Origin: Klebsormidium nitens
Taxonomy: Eukaryota; Streptophyta; Klebsormidiophyceae; Klebsormidiales; Klebsormidiaceae
DNA length: 64,000 bases
Assembly: GCA_000708835.1 (NCBI GenBank)
Contig: DF237081.1
Location: 116,136 to 180,135, forward strand
Direction: 5' to 3'
Shown here in pieces: positions 12,777 to 26,200 of this stretch (position 1 is the stretch's first letter; each line of letters begins with the position of its first letter). The notes under the pieces are model-generated. The model was not told the origin of the DNA, searched no databases, and saw nothing but the letters and a program-made list of their open reading frames with translations. Made by a program: the position numbers and the translations under genes.

Positions 12777-14101
12777 TCGAGTACCGAGTGGTATAGCAAA
12801 GTGGGGCCGCGCTGATAGTCAAGTGTGCTTATCGTGGGGACGTCCTAGCTGAGGACTGAGCCATGTCTTAAATTCTGCTTGAAGAGGGCGAGAAGTAAAG
12901 AGATAGTTGAGTCGTGTAAGTGGAGTGAGTAGGATCTTAGAAATCTGTGTTGCGATTCACATCCAGTTGAGTAAAAGCAAGGCTCTGTAACTTTGCGCTG
13001 GGAGGATCGAGTCGCGGTTGTGAAGTTGTACAGGTAGCAAAGACGGGCGTGTCTTAGGTCCGTTTGCGAAGCGGGCAACTATGCGGATTGTAGAATATCA
13101 CGACGTCCTCCAGATGTCGTTTACTTTTAGTACGGCCGAAGTTGGTTTGGTATTGCCTGGCTCATCCAAGGACTCAGCTTGCATGGTACTGTGGTGTCAG
13201 TTGACTCAATCAAACTCAGATCCGCGCCTGGAGGCGTTGGCATGTGTCGTACTTTGCTCGAACAGCAATTGGGGCGATGGCCGGGTTGAACTGGCAAGCT
13301 GCATTCATGCGTGCCCCATAGCAATGCTGCGCAGTATGTTGGTTACTTTGTATGCATGAGGGCCATGGAATCCTTAAGGGTCATGCAGATGAGACCCGCC
13401 ATATACTAATGTTTTAAGATTCACCAGTGCCGTGTGCCGGTGCCGACGGTCATGACGTGCACAATCTAGCTCATGATGCATGGGTCGCATAGGAACATGT
13501 GCGTACGTTGCCAGCATGAACGAACAATTGCATGGCACGGCAGCCAAGGGACTCATGTAGTACTCGAAGGTATACTTGAAATGCACATGAGTGCATTGTC
13601 AAAGTGCAGCTATATAGCTGAGCTATAGCTCAGCTAATACCAACCGAGGCTGCCCATGATGTCCACTTAATATCGAGATCTGATATCATCAAGTTCCATC
13701 AGCTATATGCGGCCTTTGACCATTCGTCATATGTTGCTGCTGTATACAAAATCATCTGAGCTAGTGAACATCGTGGTACGTGCTTGGTTAAGCGTTAAAA
13801 CGCTTATAAACCTTGCATTGGGCTGCCGCCCCTCAAACTTTTGAAGGGCCCATGTATCATATCAGACTCACGTGCATTGGAAGCCTTTCAGATGGTACAG
13901 TGCCGTCAATGAGCCTGACTCGCCATTCACTTCGCGAGGACTTGCTTGAGGTCAAAAACGAGATTTTCATTTGAGATGCACCATGCTTTGCATCGACTTG
14001 CAGCACAACAGGTCGACCGTTTGACAGAGAAGCATTGAACACCTGAAAGTTCTTCATCAGTCAGTTTGTACAAGGTCGGCAATTGCTCGATCGCTACATC
14101 T
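12777..14101. other. convergent intergenic region
   Basis: Lies between the 3' ends of the CCT gene (+) and the M50 gene (-). It should contain both 3' UTRs. On the minus strand 13860-14050 there are open stretches in frames different from the M50 reading frame. A further exon there is possible but not supported by phase. A short palindromic run of AGCT words occurs near 13610-13640. Confidence 0.4.
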
Positions 14102-15648
14102 CTAAATGGGTGGTAAGTCGACTTGATTGACTGTGCCACTTTGTACTCCTCTGAACAGAGGATGTTGGTCGACTTGTCCATTCCGGACAAGCACTGCAAG
14201 GCTGAAGTTCTGGAAGAGGACCCAGACTCCAACGGCTATCGTCATGATAGCAACATTATAGATTCCATACATGACGATCAAGACGGCGATAGGAGTGGCT
14301 ATGCAAAGTGTGACGATCGCAGCAACCTTCGAAGAGACTCCACATGAGAGTAACAAGTCGGCCAAGATTCGGCCACCGTCAAGTGGGTAGGCAGGAAGCA
14401 GCAGATTGAAGCAGAAGAGCGCAATATTGACCCTGCAGCGACAAATCGAACTAAGTCTCGGCACGTCTAAAGATTCCTTTTCTTGCCAAGAAAGACTTTC
14501 TTTTTCGACTCTCATACGCAGAGTGTGAGTTGTCCAATCCTAGTGGTTAGAAGTCAGAGCAACCACAAGGAAACTGATACATGTGCGAAATTGCCCGCAC
14601 AACGAATCTGAAGAAACCTGCGTGCAGATGCCGGTGATCTGTATTGCCTTTGATAATCTCCACGTCTGCAAATGTGGGCGTCCCAAGCAAGGCACACGAA
14701 ACAATTGCAGAGAACCAAACCCATGTTTGAAGGCTGTTTGAAGTCTCCTTCAGGGTGTCAAACAGCGAATGTGGAGGACAATGAACCCAACAAGCGGAGT
14801 TAGAAGGGGGGAGGAAAGCAAGGAATAGCTCACATGATGGCTGCCGCCACTAAGTTTGTCCAGAAATGGTCCCCCACCGGAGCATACACGTTCAGCGACA
14901 CGTCGTCCGGCCGGGAGATTGCAAGGATGGCCAGCCAGATCGCTGTCTGCGGTATGTGCGTAAGAGGCCCGCATATGGCAACCTAGAAGAGGAGATCACC
15001 TGGCTTGAGTTGGAGGGAATTCCGGTGGAGCAAAAAGAAAAAAGCAGACGAACCAGCCATACCAATACCTTAGCTGACATGGATGGCCAAGCCATCGCAT
15101 GCTGGCAGCATGTCGAAACTTCATCATCTGTTGCTTCATTTCACTACTTTTCAGGAGCTCCCCCACTGATGTGTCTATGTTGTAATGCTTATTCCAGCTA
15201 GCATCATCTTTGAAATGGAAAAAGCAATGGCTTCCTATTCTGAAGCAGAACAGTCTTTTCACAAGGAAGCCAGTCAACTCACCTTAAAGTCGTCGATTGG
15301 AGACCCACCATGCCCGCAGTACGCTAGACCCCCCAGCGGCCAGAGAAGGATCTGGTCGACATGGCCGTTGGCCAGCTTGAGGCATGCCAAAGAGTGCCCA
15401 AACTCGTGTACCAAAACGGTGCCAAAGAGGAGCGGACCAAACAACGTGACATACCAGAGAATTGACATCCAGCCCTCGCTCAGCCCGTCAAGAACTGCAA
15501 GGACTATGACAATTGGGAAGAAGTAGGAGACGCGCACGGGTATGTTGAACAGCATGAAGAGGGCAAAGGATTGATCCGTGCGGATCCCGCCAGGCGCAGG
15601 GGCCGTGCTGGGAGCTGAGGTGTACAGCCTCTCGTCGTAGGAACCCAT
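14102..15648 (-). CDS. M50 family (site-2-protease-like) membrane metallopeptidase
   Basis: Three exons: comp(15283..15648), (14834..14982), (14102..14432); phases agree; 281 residues. The zinc motif HEFGH is at residues 81-85. The third-ligand motif, an LDG-type element (PAYPLDGGR), places the Asp at residue 190. Membrane segments flank both motifs: about 44-56, 64-82, two in exon 2 to early exon 3, and two after the LDG motif. The segment after HEFGH (GHVDQILLWPLGG) and GPLTH in exon 2 match the compact cyanobacterial/plant S2P-like group without a PDZ domain. The family cleaves substrates within the membrane. No clear transit peptide is visible, so the location is uncertain. The C-terminus after QHPLF is weakly supported. 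The gene is divergent from AGD5, 724 bases between start codons. Confidence 0.85.
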
Positions 15649-16372
15649 TTTGGCACACAATTGAGGAACTTAGAAGCACCACCAACTCGCTCTTCTACAC
15701 GCCACCATGCGCCACGGATAGCTGGAGGGCCTGCATGTTTGCTGATTCAGGCAAACCCTAATTTTCACCAGGGGTACGGTATACCTTATAGGTTATGAAG
15801 CATAATCTAGGTACCTATACGCAAAATCAAACCTGGGCACCGCCCGGAGAAGCTTACCGGTCCTGTCAAAACCACAGTTTTTGCGTGAGCAGTGAGTCCC
15901 CGGCGTAACCTTAAGCTTGATCCGGGCACTTACGTTTTTGGGTCTAGAAAAGAAGCTCGCTCTAGTCCGCAGCCTGCTGTGGTGCTGCACAGGCTACAGC
16001 GCAGATCGTGTCCTTGGCCCTGGCCCTGGGCCTGGGCTTGAGTACGGTACCATGCAGTAGCCTTTGACATGGTTGACTGGCTCTGATCAGGGGAGTGCGG
16101 CGCCTTCCTTAGCTGCGTACCCCTGTGCCAGGGACCTGAGCCTTCCTTAAAATTTCTTGTCTTCGCAGCAGGGCAGGACAGAGGCGAAAGAAGCAAAGAG
16201 GACAACGGGCCAAGGTTCTCAACTTCTGGTGCCGTACCTGAGAAGGGTCTGTGCTGGTGCCGCTGCATGGGTTTGGGTTGTTAGACCAGGATCGTGTGTG
16301 ATTTGCGGGGAACCTCAACCGTCCGCTTTGCATGCCAGCGGATTGACAGGGAAAGGGGACAATTCACTGAAA
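15649..16372. other. shared divergent 5' region, M50 / ArfGAP
   Basis: The two start codons are 724 bases apart, so the genes may share a promoter. It contains a TA-rich stretch near 15770-15830 and short repeats of GGCCCTGG near 16015-16035. No clear TATA box is visible for either gene. Confidence 0.45.
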
Positions 16373-19300
16373 ATGGTGGCCGATAAGAACTCCGTGACAA
16401 AGGAGCAGCATGAGCGCCATAAGAAGGTAATACCTGCCTCAGATTGGTTGTGCTTGTTGTTATCGTAGGGGTGTTCCTCCAATGTGACCTTGGCAGAAGG
16501 ACATGAGAATGCAAATGTTCTCCAGAGTCTTGTGGAATGCTGTGTCAAGAATCCAAGTGTTTATCAAATATTGGTGCAAGATGAATTGCTGACGCCTGCG
16601 GTTGGAGTGCTGGCTCTTGCACTGAGGTTCCATCCTTATGACCACATGTCACAATCGTCATGCAGATTCTTGATGCTCTCCTAAAGCAGCCTGAGAATCG
16701 GTGCTGCGCCGATTGTGGAAGCAGGTGAGAATGCACATGTGCCCAGTTTTGTTGCATCCCTCTCGGGGACGGAGAGAGGCGGCAGTGGTCTTGCAGGTCT
16801 TGTTAAGTGAGGACAATTTCCGAAAGGCTTGCATCGAAGATTATGTAAGATGCTCATTTGGTGAGACCAATTGGCAATGCCGGTTCACCTTTTCATTTCA
16901 GCAGACCACAGTGGAAATCTACAATTGAATGCCAACAGCAGCAACTCTGAGGAACCATGATATGCAGGAGTCCTGTGTTGGTTGTGGTGGCAACACACTT
17001 TGAGAACCCTGTCAAGTTTTGAGACCCGAAACTTAGTCATCAAGAAGAGGAACTCACTAATGGCATTTAGGGTTCTGCGACCATCCGACAGAACACCCTC
17101 TAAGTGTTGCTTATTCTCCAACAGGGGTCCAAGATGGGCCAGCGTCAACCTTGGGGTTTTCCTTTGCATTCAGTGCTCTGGCATTCATCGGAGCCTGGGA
17201 GTCCACATTTCGCAGGTGAGCAAAAATATTGGAATCATTTGTAACGCTTGGAGCGCAAAGTCAACTCAAGGATCTGTAGTCTAGAGCAAGCCCTTTCGGA
17301 TCGCACTCCCGTTCTCTGAACCGACCTCATCAATGTTGAGAGGTTACAGGATTGAAATTCTTAGAAGGACAAGGAGCATCATCTTCCGTACCAACAATTG
17401 TCTCAAGGATCAATAGGATTGTCCCAAAAATGTGGTGCTTCTTTGGTCATGCAGGTCCGCTCTGCGACGTTGGACACATGGCTGCCCGATCAAGTTGCAT
17501 TCATTCAGTGTAAGTCCATCAGAAGTCTCCAGAGTCCTGTGATGGTTGCCAACAGAGTCCTCAAGCAAAAATTGGCCAACAGTAGGCATGGGATTCGGCG
17601 CCCCTGCAAAAGTGCTCATTTCATGGACGCGTATGGTGCATATAGAAGTCAGGTCTGGAAGTCAGATCTGGATTTATATCGACAACAGATGGGTTCAGGA
17701 TTGCATTCTCGCTCCTAGGTCGCAAGGATCTTCTACCAATCCAGTAGTGATGGTGGTGGCTCGGGGTCGCGAGTCCCCGCTGAGCGATTTACGCCCTCAA
17801 TGAGCAGGCATATGAAGACGACAAAGGACTGACTTACATCATTCCCGCTTTCCAGCGATGGGGAACCAGAAAGCGAACGAGTATTGGGAGGCGGAATTGC
17901 CGAGTAACTTCAAGAGGCCCAGCGAGCAGGACCGGCCGGCTGTAGAGAGCTTCATTCGTGCCAAGTAAGTTGCCACAAGAAGCGTGCAGCTCGGTCCGTT
18001 GGTCGAGACGCTTGTACTTTGCTCTGGCAGGCTGGTTGGTTTGGGCCTTGCGTGCCTGCATGATTATTGATTGAGAATCGAATGTGGCCTCAATTGTGAA
18101 TCGTAAGCAAAAGGGCTTGACAAGGTACCCAACGCAAAGAGCCTGGTTCCTGAACCTGAGGTACCTGTGGTCTCTGTCAACCCGTCGTCTTCCCCTACTT
18201 TGCAAGCATGGTGAAATTGTGAGCATCATTCAAACACATCAGAGGTCGGTACTAGTCTCAAGGATGTTGAGGGTTGCACGAAAGCTTGCAATTCCTTGCT
18301 CTTTGGTTCTGGCATCATGGCGCACATATTGCTGAGTCGAGTGAGCAATTGATGTCAGGTATGAACGGAAGGCCTTCGTTGCGCGAGAGCGCCGCCGCTC
18401 GAAGGAGGACCGGCCCGCCTCCCGGCACGAAGGAGGCTACAACTCGGATCACGGGCCCGCCTCCAGACCTCCCCAGCATGAGGAGCGCAGAGGGGGCGCA
18501 GGGCCGTCACAAGCGGCGCCTGCAAGACCAACTATGGCAGTCAAGTAAGACAGAACGCATTTAGTCATAACACAGCTTCTTCTCCTTGATGACAGACTCT
18601 ATTTGGCCGCCAGTCGTGGCAAGAACCGAGTTGCAATTTTTGGACTATGCAGCTGGCTAGGAGTTTGCTCGTGATGTGTCTTGTCGTCCATCCTACTAAT
18701 CCTCACGGTTTGCTTTGTATCATCTTAATCACGCTCAGGTCACTACTCTAAATCATTGGAGTCTCATATCGTTTTTAGAGGATGACCAGCTCTTGGTCGC
18801 CTTTTGCAGACTGGAAGCAATATAAGATACTGGACATTGTAGCATTTGACCTCATGTTGTCTCTTCCCAACCTGTTTTTCTTTTAAGGGGTAGAATCCCG
18901 CATTTTTTCTGTGGTCAGAATCGCCAGATTCCATTCTGCTCACAACCTCCGTTCTGTTTCCCCTAGGGTCCCGCTCCCTCGCGCCGCTGCCTCGCCTGCC
19001 GCCGCTGTCCCCGCCCCCCGCGTTGCCACCTCGACCGCGCCCCCCCCAAAAGTGGAGTCCGCCCCCGCGCTTATGGACCTTCTCAGCCTGGCGGACTCTC
19101 CGCCCAAGGCCCCTACTTCGAATACGACAGCGGCCCCAGTACCCGCTGCTGCGCCTGCGGCGAATGCGGGGGGGTGGGCCGCGTTCCCGGAGCCAGGACA
19201 GGCTGCAGCGCCTGCGGCGGCCCCGAGTGCCGCCGCAACCGCACGTAAGTCCTGGCTTCATAGCATGGACGGGGCCTCAAGATTGAAAACTTGAAGCCCC

Positions 19301-22050
19301 TCGTAAACTATTAGATGCTCAGAAGGAGCATACTTTCGGTCCAACGATCAACGGACAAGTCGAAAGACTTTGGGTTCTTGCCTGAATACTTACAATGCTT
19401 ATGATGTCCAGGGTATCTGTCGACGCAGGAAAGCTTTCTCGTGGCGTGTTTACACTCTTGTCTTTTGGAAGCTCAAACTTTCTCCTGGTTTTGCCTCTTG
19501 GTTCTGTTGGCTGTTCCTCCGAAGATGGTGGCTGCCAACCAGCTTTTCAGTACATCTATCGACGACTCATTCTTTCCTTCACTCTGCAGCTGCCACGTCA
19601 GCACCCGCTGGCGTGCCTGCCAGCACAATGTCCGCGCTGACCGACCTGTTCACTGCCTCGACACCTGGCGGCCCTGCCACGTCAGCACCCGCCGCCGCCA
19701 CGCCTGAGAAGCCGAAGAAGAACGCTACTGACATTATGAGCCTGTTCGATCAGGTGAGCGACTGGGAATTACTCGAGTCACGGGGGACGTGCCTCTGACA
19801 AGGTACAGAGTAGCGCTAGAGCTTAAGGATTAGATCCGCCAGTTGAACTATGAAGGCGGCGCTGGGCGTGCTCAGAGGACCAAGCTTCGGAGGAGGCTCC
19901 TGATTCGACATCCAGACAGAGAAGCCACCGAGGGTGGAGAATAGGCTCTTGTTTTTAAGTATCGTTTGGTCACTTCAGGCTCTTACCTTTGTAATGAGTC
20001 GCCAACAGGCCATCTTGGGCCCGTCCAGTTACCCAGTTGGCATATGGAACACAACACTTAATGCCCCTTTTCACACCTGTCTTTTCCCATTCTTACAGGG
20101 CTCCCCATTCATGAACCCCCAACAGGCGCAGCTCCAGCAACAGATGATGTATATGCAGCAGCAGCAGATGGGCGGCATGCCAGGTGTCTACCCTGGCGCG
20201 ATGCCAGGTGTCGCTATGCCAGGTGTCGTGCCCGGATCCATGCCAGGTGTCGTTTCAGGAGCAATGCCAGGTGTCGTCCCAGGGGGCATGCCCGGCATGT
20301 TCCCTCAGCCGGGGGCGCACGCTTCGCCGGAGCCGTCGTCGAGCCATATGCCCGTGGTGAGGTGGTGTCAGAATTTGGTCTTCTGCGTTCGATTTGACCG
20401 TTTTCGATACTGGCCAACAGCTTTGAATTTTGGGCTGGGGGGACGGCATACGAGGGTCTACTTAAATCGCACCTGGTTCTGCGTCGATGTATGATTGTGC
20501 GGAAGTTTCTAGGCCGACCCAGTGACGGTGTCGAACCTGACGTCGGAAAAACACAAGAGGCCAGACGGTTGGTTCTATGTCAGCGTTCTAACGAGAACAC
20601 GCCGTCAAGTTCACCCTCACTGGCACTCACGCCGCCCCACTGAGCGTAGCATTCACAGCTCACCCAATCACCACTCACATGGCCCGCACTCATGCACGCA
20701 TTGGCACATTGACACAAGCCTCGGATCTCCAAGCGCTTTTTCACACTCACGCATCTGTTGCACATTTTCCACTCACCGCACATTCACACGGTCCATTCTA
20801 CCACTGTTCCAGCCGATGCCACCGCTGCCCCTCCCGCTGTCCCCCGTGCACGCGGCCCCCGGCTCGCCCCCATTCGCACCGATGCCCAATGGCACGTTTT
20901 CGCCCCCGAGCCCCCTCGTGCAAAACGGCACCTTTTCACCCCCTCAGTTCTCCCCGCCACAGTCGCCCCCCCACTCGCCCCCTCACTCACCGCCTGCGAC
21001 TAAGGGCGTCAACCCTTTTGCTGCACCCACTGCGTTCCAGGCCGGGCCAATCCCACAGGTACGCGTGGAATTTTCTGTAATCAAAAGGACAACTAGGTTG
21101 TTGCCAAACCTTTGTGTGAGTAAGTGGAGTCTGTGGGGGCACGGGTCAAGATGGGTCAGGAGTTTTGACCTGGGTTTGGTTCCAGCAGGCGCTGAATAGC
21201 AGTCACTATTGGTCCCTCCAGGCACCGGTTTCTCGGTTCCTGCCTTCGATGTACGTTGTCAACTTTATGCTTTTCTGTACGTTGAGGACGACTTAGCTTC
21301 GGACGCGCAACGCCGACTGGGGCATCCAAGCAGCGTTTAGTTAGGATAGTGAGCAGGTGTTTATCATACTTTACACCTTCCGATAGTGTGCCTCGCCTGA
21401 CTCTGTTGTGCGCCATCTTCTTCCAGGGGGGTCCTTTCGTGCCAGGGATGATGCCGGGTTTCGCTCCATACGCCCAGGGGATGCCACCGGCAGGCTTTCC
21501 AGGGTGAGCACAGCTCTTTCGTTGCGTTCTTCTTCCGGCAGCCACCAAGACGGCCGACCTCCGGAGACAGTCCGGGTATGATCGGTACAATGGGCAGGAA
21601 AATCCCGACTTACTTTCGATGCAAATGACTTCGTGTCAAATCGGGGCGGTAGTCATAAGATTCATTGGCCAATGCGGTTTGGGACATGGACACCATACTC
21701 ATCGCTGACTGAAGCCGCTGTCGAGTCTCAGAGAAGGTCCGTTCTGCTCCGGCCAGTTGCACATATCTTGTGGAACGGCGTGCGGTAATGATTGATTGGG
21801 TCTTTTCTCTCGATTTAGTCACGCCCTCGTTGTGCAAAGATGAGTTCCTTTCTGCAGGTTCTATGCTGCCCATCAACCGGGTTTCGCGGGCCCCTACAGT
21901 CCGGCACAGGCGGGCGGCCCTCTAGGAGGCCTTGGCGGGCCCGAGCAATATCAGCCCCAAGCACCCGCAGCGGTACCCAGCGGGCCTGCGAAAAAGGACG
22001 CCCCGGGGGCACAATACGATTTCTCAGATCTGCAGGCATTCGCCAAGTAG
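16373..22050 (+). CDS. AGD5: ArfGAP, AGD5/NEVERSHED type
   Basis: Twelve exons, all in phase: 16373-16426, 16666-16724, 17125-17215, 17455-17509, 17856-17964, 18359-18544, 18967-19244, 19590-19753, 20099-20356, 20813-21058, 21427-21503, 21858-22050; about 589 residues. The N-terminal ArfGAP domain has the C-X2-C-X16-C-X2-C zinc finger (Cys32, 35, 52, 55) and the Arg finger at residue 60 in CSGIHRSLG. It continues with [14 protein letters not shown] and EYWEAELP, very close to plant AGD5. The zinc-finger module stimulates GTP hydrolysis on Arf at the trans-Golgi/early endosome. The tail is long and disordered: an Arg-rich region, an Ala/Pro-rich stretch, two short MDLLSL / DIMSLFDQ motifs that could bind coat or adaptor proteins, a Met/Gln run, six MPGV-type repeats and a Pro-rich tract. 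Start: first ATG, exactly at the expected N-terminus. Confidence 0.93.
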
Positions 22051-23278
22051 GAGAGAAAGCATAAGTATGTAGGATGCACATTGACATTGGACTGTCAAGG
22101 TATTGAAACTCTGAAGAGAGGCTCTATACTGCAATTGGAGATGTAGGTTGTAGTTGTAAGGCGGCAGCAGCTACAGTAAACTGAGGATTGAAGGTCATCC
22201 TGATCAGTCGCAGGACGTAAAAGTGCGGCGTTATTCTTTCCGTGCTTAAGTAATGTGACCACGACTTATTCTGTGGCAATCAAGCAAAATGTATTGATGG
22301 GTCGTTTGGTAGCCCGTCAAATTGATGGCCATGCTATCATGGTACTATTCCGCCTTTTTACCGGACAGGAACAGATCCCTTCGGCCACGGACTTCGGAAA
22401 CAGTGCATTCTGGAACTGCACTGTTTCAGTCATGCATAACCGTCCGTGTAAAGTAGCACTGCTTCGAGCCAGGGCCAGCCCCCAATTGACCGTGAAATAT
22501 GCAGACTCATATACGCAATGACGAGCCGTCTCGGCCATGGCCGGAGCTAGCATGATCTATGCATGTGCTTTGCCAGTTGAAAGTGCGATCAGGCCAGGCC
22601 GGGCACCGATCTCAGCTTAGTACCGGCCGGAGGCTCAGGGCCATCGTGTACCGCGATTGCAATGATGTCGATCCTGCCGCAGTCTTGTTCAGTGCCATGA
22701 CACCATAATTGGCAAAGTGCACCATATATGTCGCATATATTGCCAAAACGTTCGATCAAGTTCAGCGGGTCATGCAATTTAAGCTATGCATGTGTATGGA
22801 CTCCTCGCTTTTATCATTAGGCTAGTGAACAGGTGCTCCAGCCTGAATATGTCGACTCACAAGTCAGTACGAATGCAAAAAGCAATGAGCGTCTTTGACC
22901 TTCAAAGCTGCCACGGTCATCTCCAAAATCAGTCGCGTCTTGCGACTTCTTTATCTGACCATGCCATTAAAATGATCGGAGAACTTGAGTTCACTGAGGC
23001 CGACTCTCAGCGTCTAAGCTGCTTGCAGAACTTTACTGGTAGCCTAATCCTAGCTTTTACCCATGGCACTTCTTCATTCAGACACCTAGACGCCCTTTCT
23101 AAATCATTGGGCCGCACGCTAAACAGCACTGAATCGCATCGAACTAGTCATTAATCTGCATATTTACGATAATGCCTTAATCCTTTCCACTGAACATCAC
23201 CTTAACCGCAAGTCCAGCCGAAGATGCTACCTCGCTCGACCTTCCATGTAACTAGACTGGGAAGCCAGCCGGCTCTGC
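22051..23278. other. convergent intergenic region
   Basis: Contains the 3' flanks of AGD5 (+) and LEA-OBAP (-). Only short shadow frames are present, including an 88-codon one at 22255-22521 without family resemblance. No repeat or RNA gene is evident. Confidence 0.45.
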
Positions 23279-26200
23279 TCAGCGTCTCAGGAAGCCATCC
23301 CGATCCCCCTGGTCCTGATCCTTATTGGCGTCGTCCGGTAGCTGGTCGGCCGGAACCGGAACCGCAACCGGAATGGCGATGGGCACCGGAATGACGTCGA
23401 TCTCGTACAGGCCGACGCCCACGCCGGAGCCGTCCTGCCCGCAGTTGCTGTTCGGACTCACGCCCTGCAAGAGAGAAATTGTTTGATATTACGATTCTTT
23501 CAAATCAACCCGTTATCTTTTGAAAGCCAAACTGCTTATCAATAACCAAAAGAAGAGACCCTGCTTTTGACTCACAGTACACAGTCTTGAATTCATTAGA
23601 AAGGCCCTTTCTCTTTTCAAGATTTCTCTGAGAAGCCTACGTTTTCTGCCGAGAAGCATATGCACATGAAACCCATGGGCTTCGATGAACCGAAGGACGA
23701 CTGCTCCCAAACCGGTTTGCTTGACGCCCTGCGATTTGGACGTTGAAGGACTGTTCCAGACAGAATCAGTCTGGTGCGCAACAATTCCGCGGACGGCCTT
23801 GTTTCGTAACAAGCTAAGGACGTCCCGCTCCCGGTACGCAAATTACTTTTCGTAGTGGTCAAAGCGTCCCGTTCCGTTGAGCCCCGTGAAAGAGAGTCGA
23901 AATGATTGAGCAGAGCGAAGAAGCAGGCAACAAACCTCCAATCTACAACTTTGGAGAAGCGGAATGATAGGAGATGAGCAAACGAAGCCGAAAGCAGGAG
24001 CCTCTCGCGCACTCCGATCAGCAATGACAACCGAGTCAGTAACGCTGACATACTCCCCAAACAGAGTCGAAAAACAGTGTTCGCTCCTCTCACCCCTTCA
24101 GGCCCTGGAGTATTCATCCTATCGCGCAGACAAAAGGCTGGCTAACTGCCCACTTGAGAAGCAGATAAACAGTTCTTATCCTCGCTCTAATTACCTCGTC
24201 GAGTCTCCTGGACGTCCTCCGGGTCTCTCATGTTGTTCTCGCTTTCTCTGAGAAAGTTTAGCAGCCATTCCGCGACGCAAGCAAATCGCCCGCTTTGAAG
24301 AGAAATGCTTAAGCTCCCGCTCTAGTCACCTCGTCGGGCCCCGGGATGTCCTCCCGGTCTCTGATGTTGTCCTCGATGTCGCCCCCGTCCTATTTTTAGC
24401 CAATCAGCGACGCTAGCACATTGAACTCGTGAAAAGAGAAAAGCCCTCGCTCTAGTTACCTCGTCGGGCCCGGGGATGTCCTCCCGGTCTCTGATGTTGT
24501 CCTCGATGTCGCCCCCGTACTTCTTCAGCAGCGACTCCACCAGCGTCGGGTCGATGTGCCGGTTCTCCGTGAACGACATCAGCAGCGTTGGCGCGCCCAC
24601 CGGGAGAGCGTCGCCGCGATCGATCTGCAAATGAAATTTTATTCATTATTTTTCTTTCCTTCTTTAGTTTTCCTTCTTTTCCTCTTCTTTTCCCCCCCCA
24701 ACTTTCATTTTCCCCCGCGCTGCCTTTCTCATTTGCGCAGCGTTGGGGCGCCCACCGGGAGAGCGTCGCCGCGATCTATCTGCACATGAATCTCAGATAT
24801 ACATCGGTTCGTCGTCTTTTTCTTTCCTATTTTTCCTTTCCACAACCGCTTTCTTGGTTTTGCGCAGCGTTGGGGAGCCCACCGCGAGAGCGTCTCCGCG
24901 ATTCACCTATGGAGGGACGTTAGATTTTCATCAATGGTCACTCAAGTCATCTCGCTATGTTTTTTCACCCCCGCTTTCTGTCTTCTGTGCAGCGCCGGGC
25001 CATCCACCGGAAGCGCGTCGCCGCGATTCCGACCCTGTACATGGAATCTGCGTTGATACGTAACAAGTTTTCTCTTTTTCTTTTTTACTCTTTCATCTTA
25101 CCCCCGCTTTTCGATTTCTGTGCAGCGCCGGGGCGCCCACCGGGAGAGCGTCGCCGCGATCTTTCTGCATAAGAGAAAAAATTCTTTCGTCAGCTTCTGT
25201 TTCTGTCATCTTCTTTCCTCCTGGTTTTCGCGCACGTTTCTCAGAATGCGTTTTCTGTGCATAAGTCTCGAAGAGTTGCGGAGCGCCCACTTCGGCCGGA
25301 AGGCTTCAGGATCAGACCGTCACCACGTCCAGACTTAGAGTCAAATTATTCGTAAAGGTCATCTAACAGTTTATGGCTTATAATTGCTTGCGGTCTTCCT
25401 AGCTCAATTCCGGGGTCGTGTGGAATCGAAGTCCGTTCAGCGGCGGGGCATTCCGCAGCACCTCGTTGATATTCCACGCAACTTCTCTGCCGTGCAAACA
25501 ATTATAATACCGACTTTCTCCCCCACTCACCGATCTCACAAAAATACGCCGCCAATGCGCCGCTTGGACACCCAGATCAAAGCCCAATTTACGAAATCAA
25601 ATCCATGCTTCTAGCGCCTTACATTCCAGGTCATCCACGCCTTGTCGTATTCACAACCAGATTCCTTTTTCGATTCTGCGAAGACCGTATGAAAGTCATT
25701 CTCGATTTTGCGCGCCCTCACGTTCCAGGTCATCCACTTTTGATTCTGCGGAGCCCGTATTGAATCAAATCTAATCAATATTGAAACCAGTCTTTCGAGC
25801 CTGTGTCAAAATTAATACCGACATTCCAGATAATTACGTTCCAGGTCATCCATTTTCAGATCACACCAATATTCAAACCAATATTCAAACCAATGTTCAA
25901 ACCAATATTGAAACCAGTATCAAAATCAGTATTGGATTCCCAGGTACTTACGTTCCAGGTCATCCACGCCTTGCCGTACGTCTTGGCAATCTCCTTGAGC
26001 TCGTCCCGCTCCTGGTCGCGCGAGGCACGTGGCGCGATCATGGTCCCCCCGCTGACGTCATTCACGTGCGTGTGCCACAGCTTCTTCTCGCGGTCCGGCA
26101 GGTTCTTGTACAGCCGCTCGCTGCAAATGTACTCCACGCCGATCAGCCGCGCGTCGGGGTCGTCCCTGCATATTTGGGTTATGATGCCGGTCACGATTCG

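Noticed and set aside
25866-25930. 12-base repeats as another exon echo
   Set aside because: They do not match either neighbouring exon; an ordinary minisatellite.
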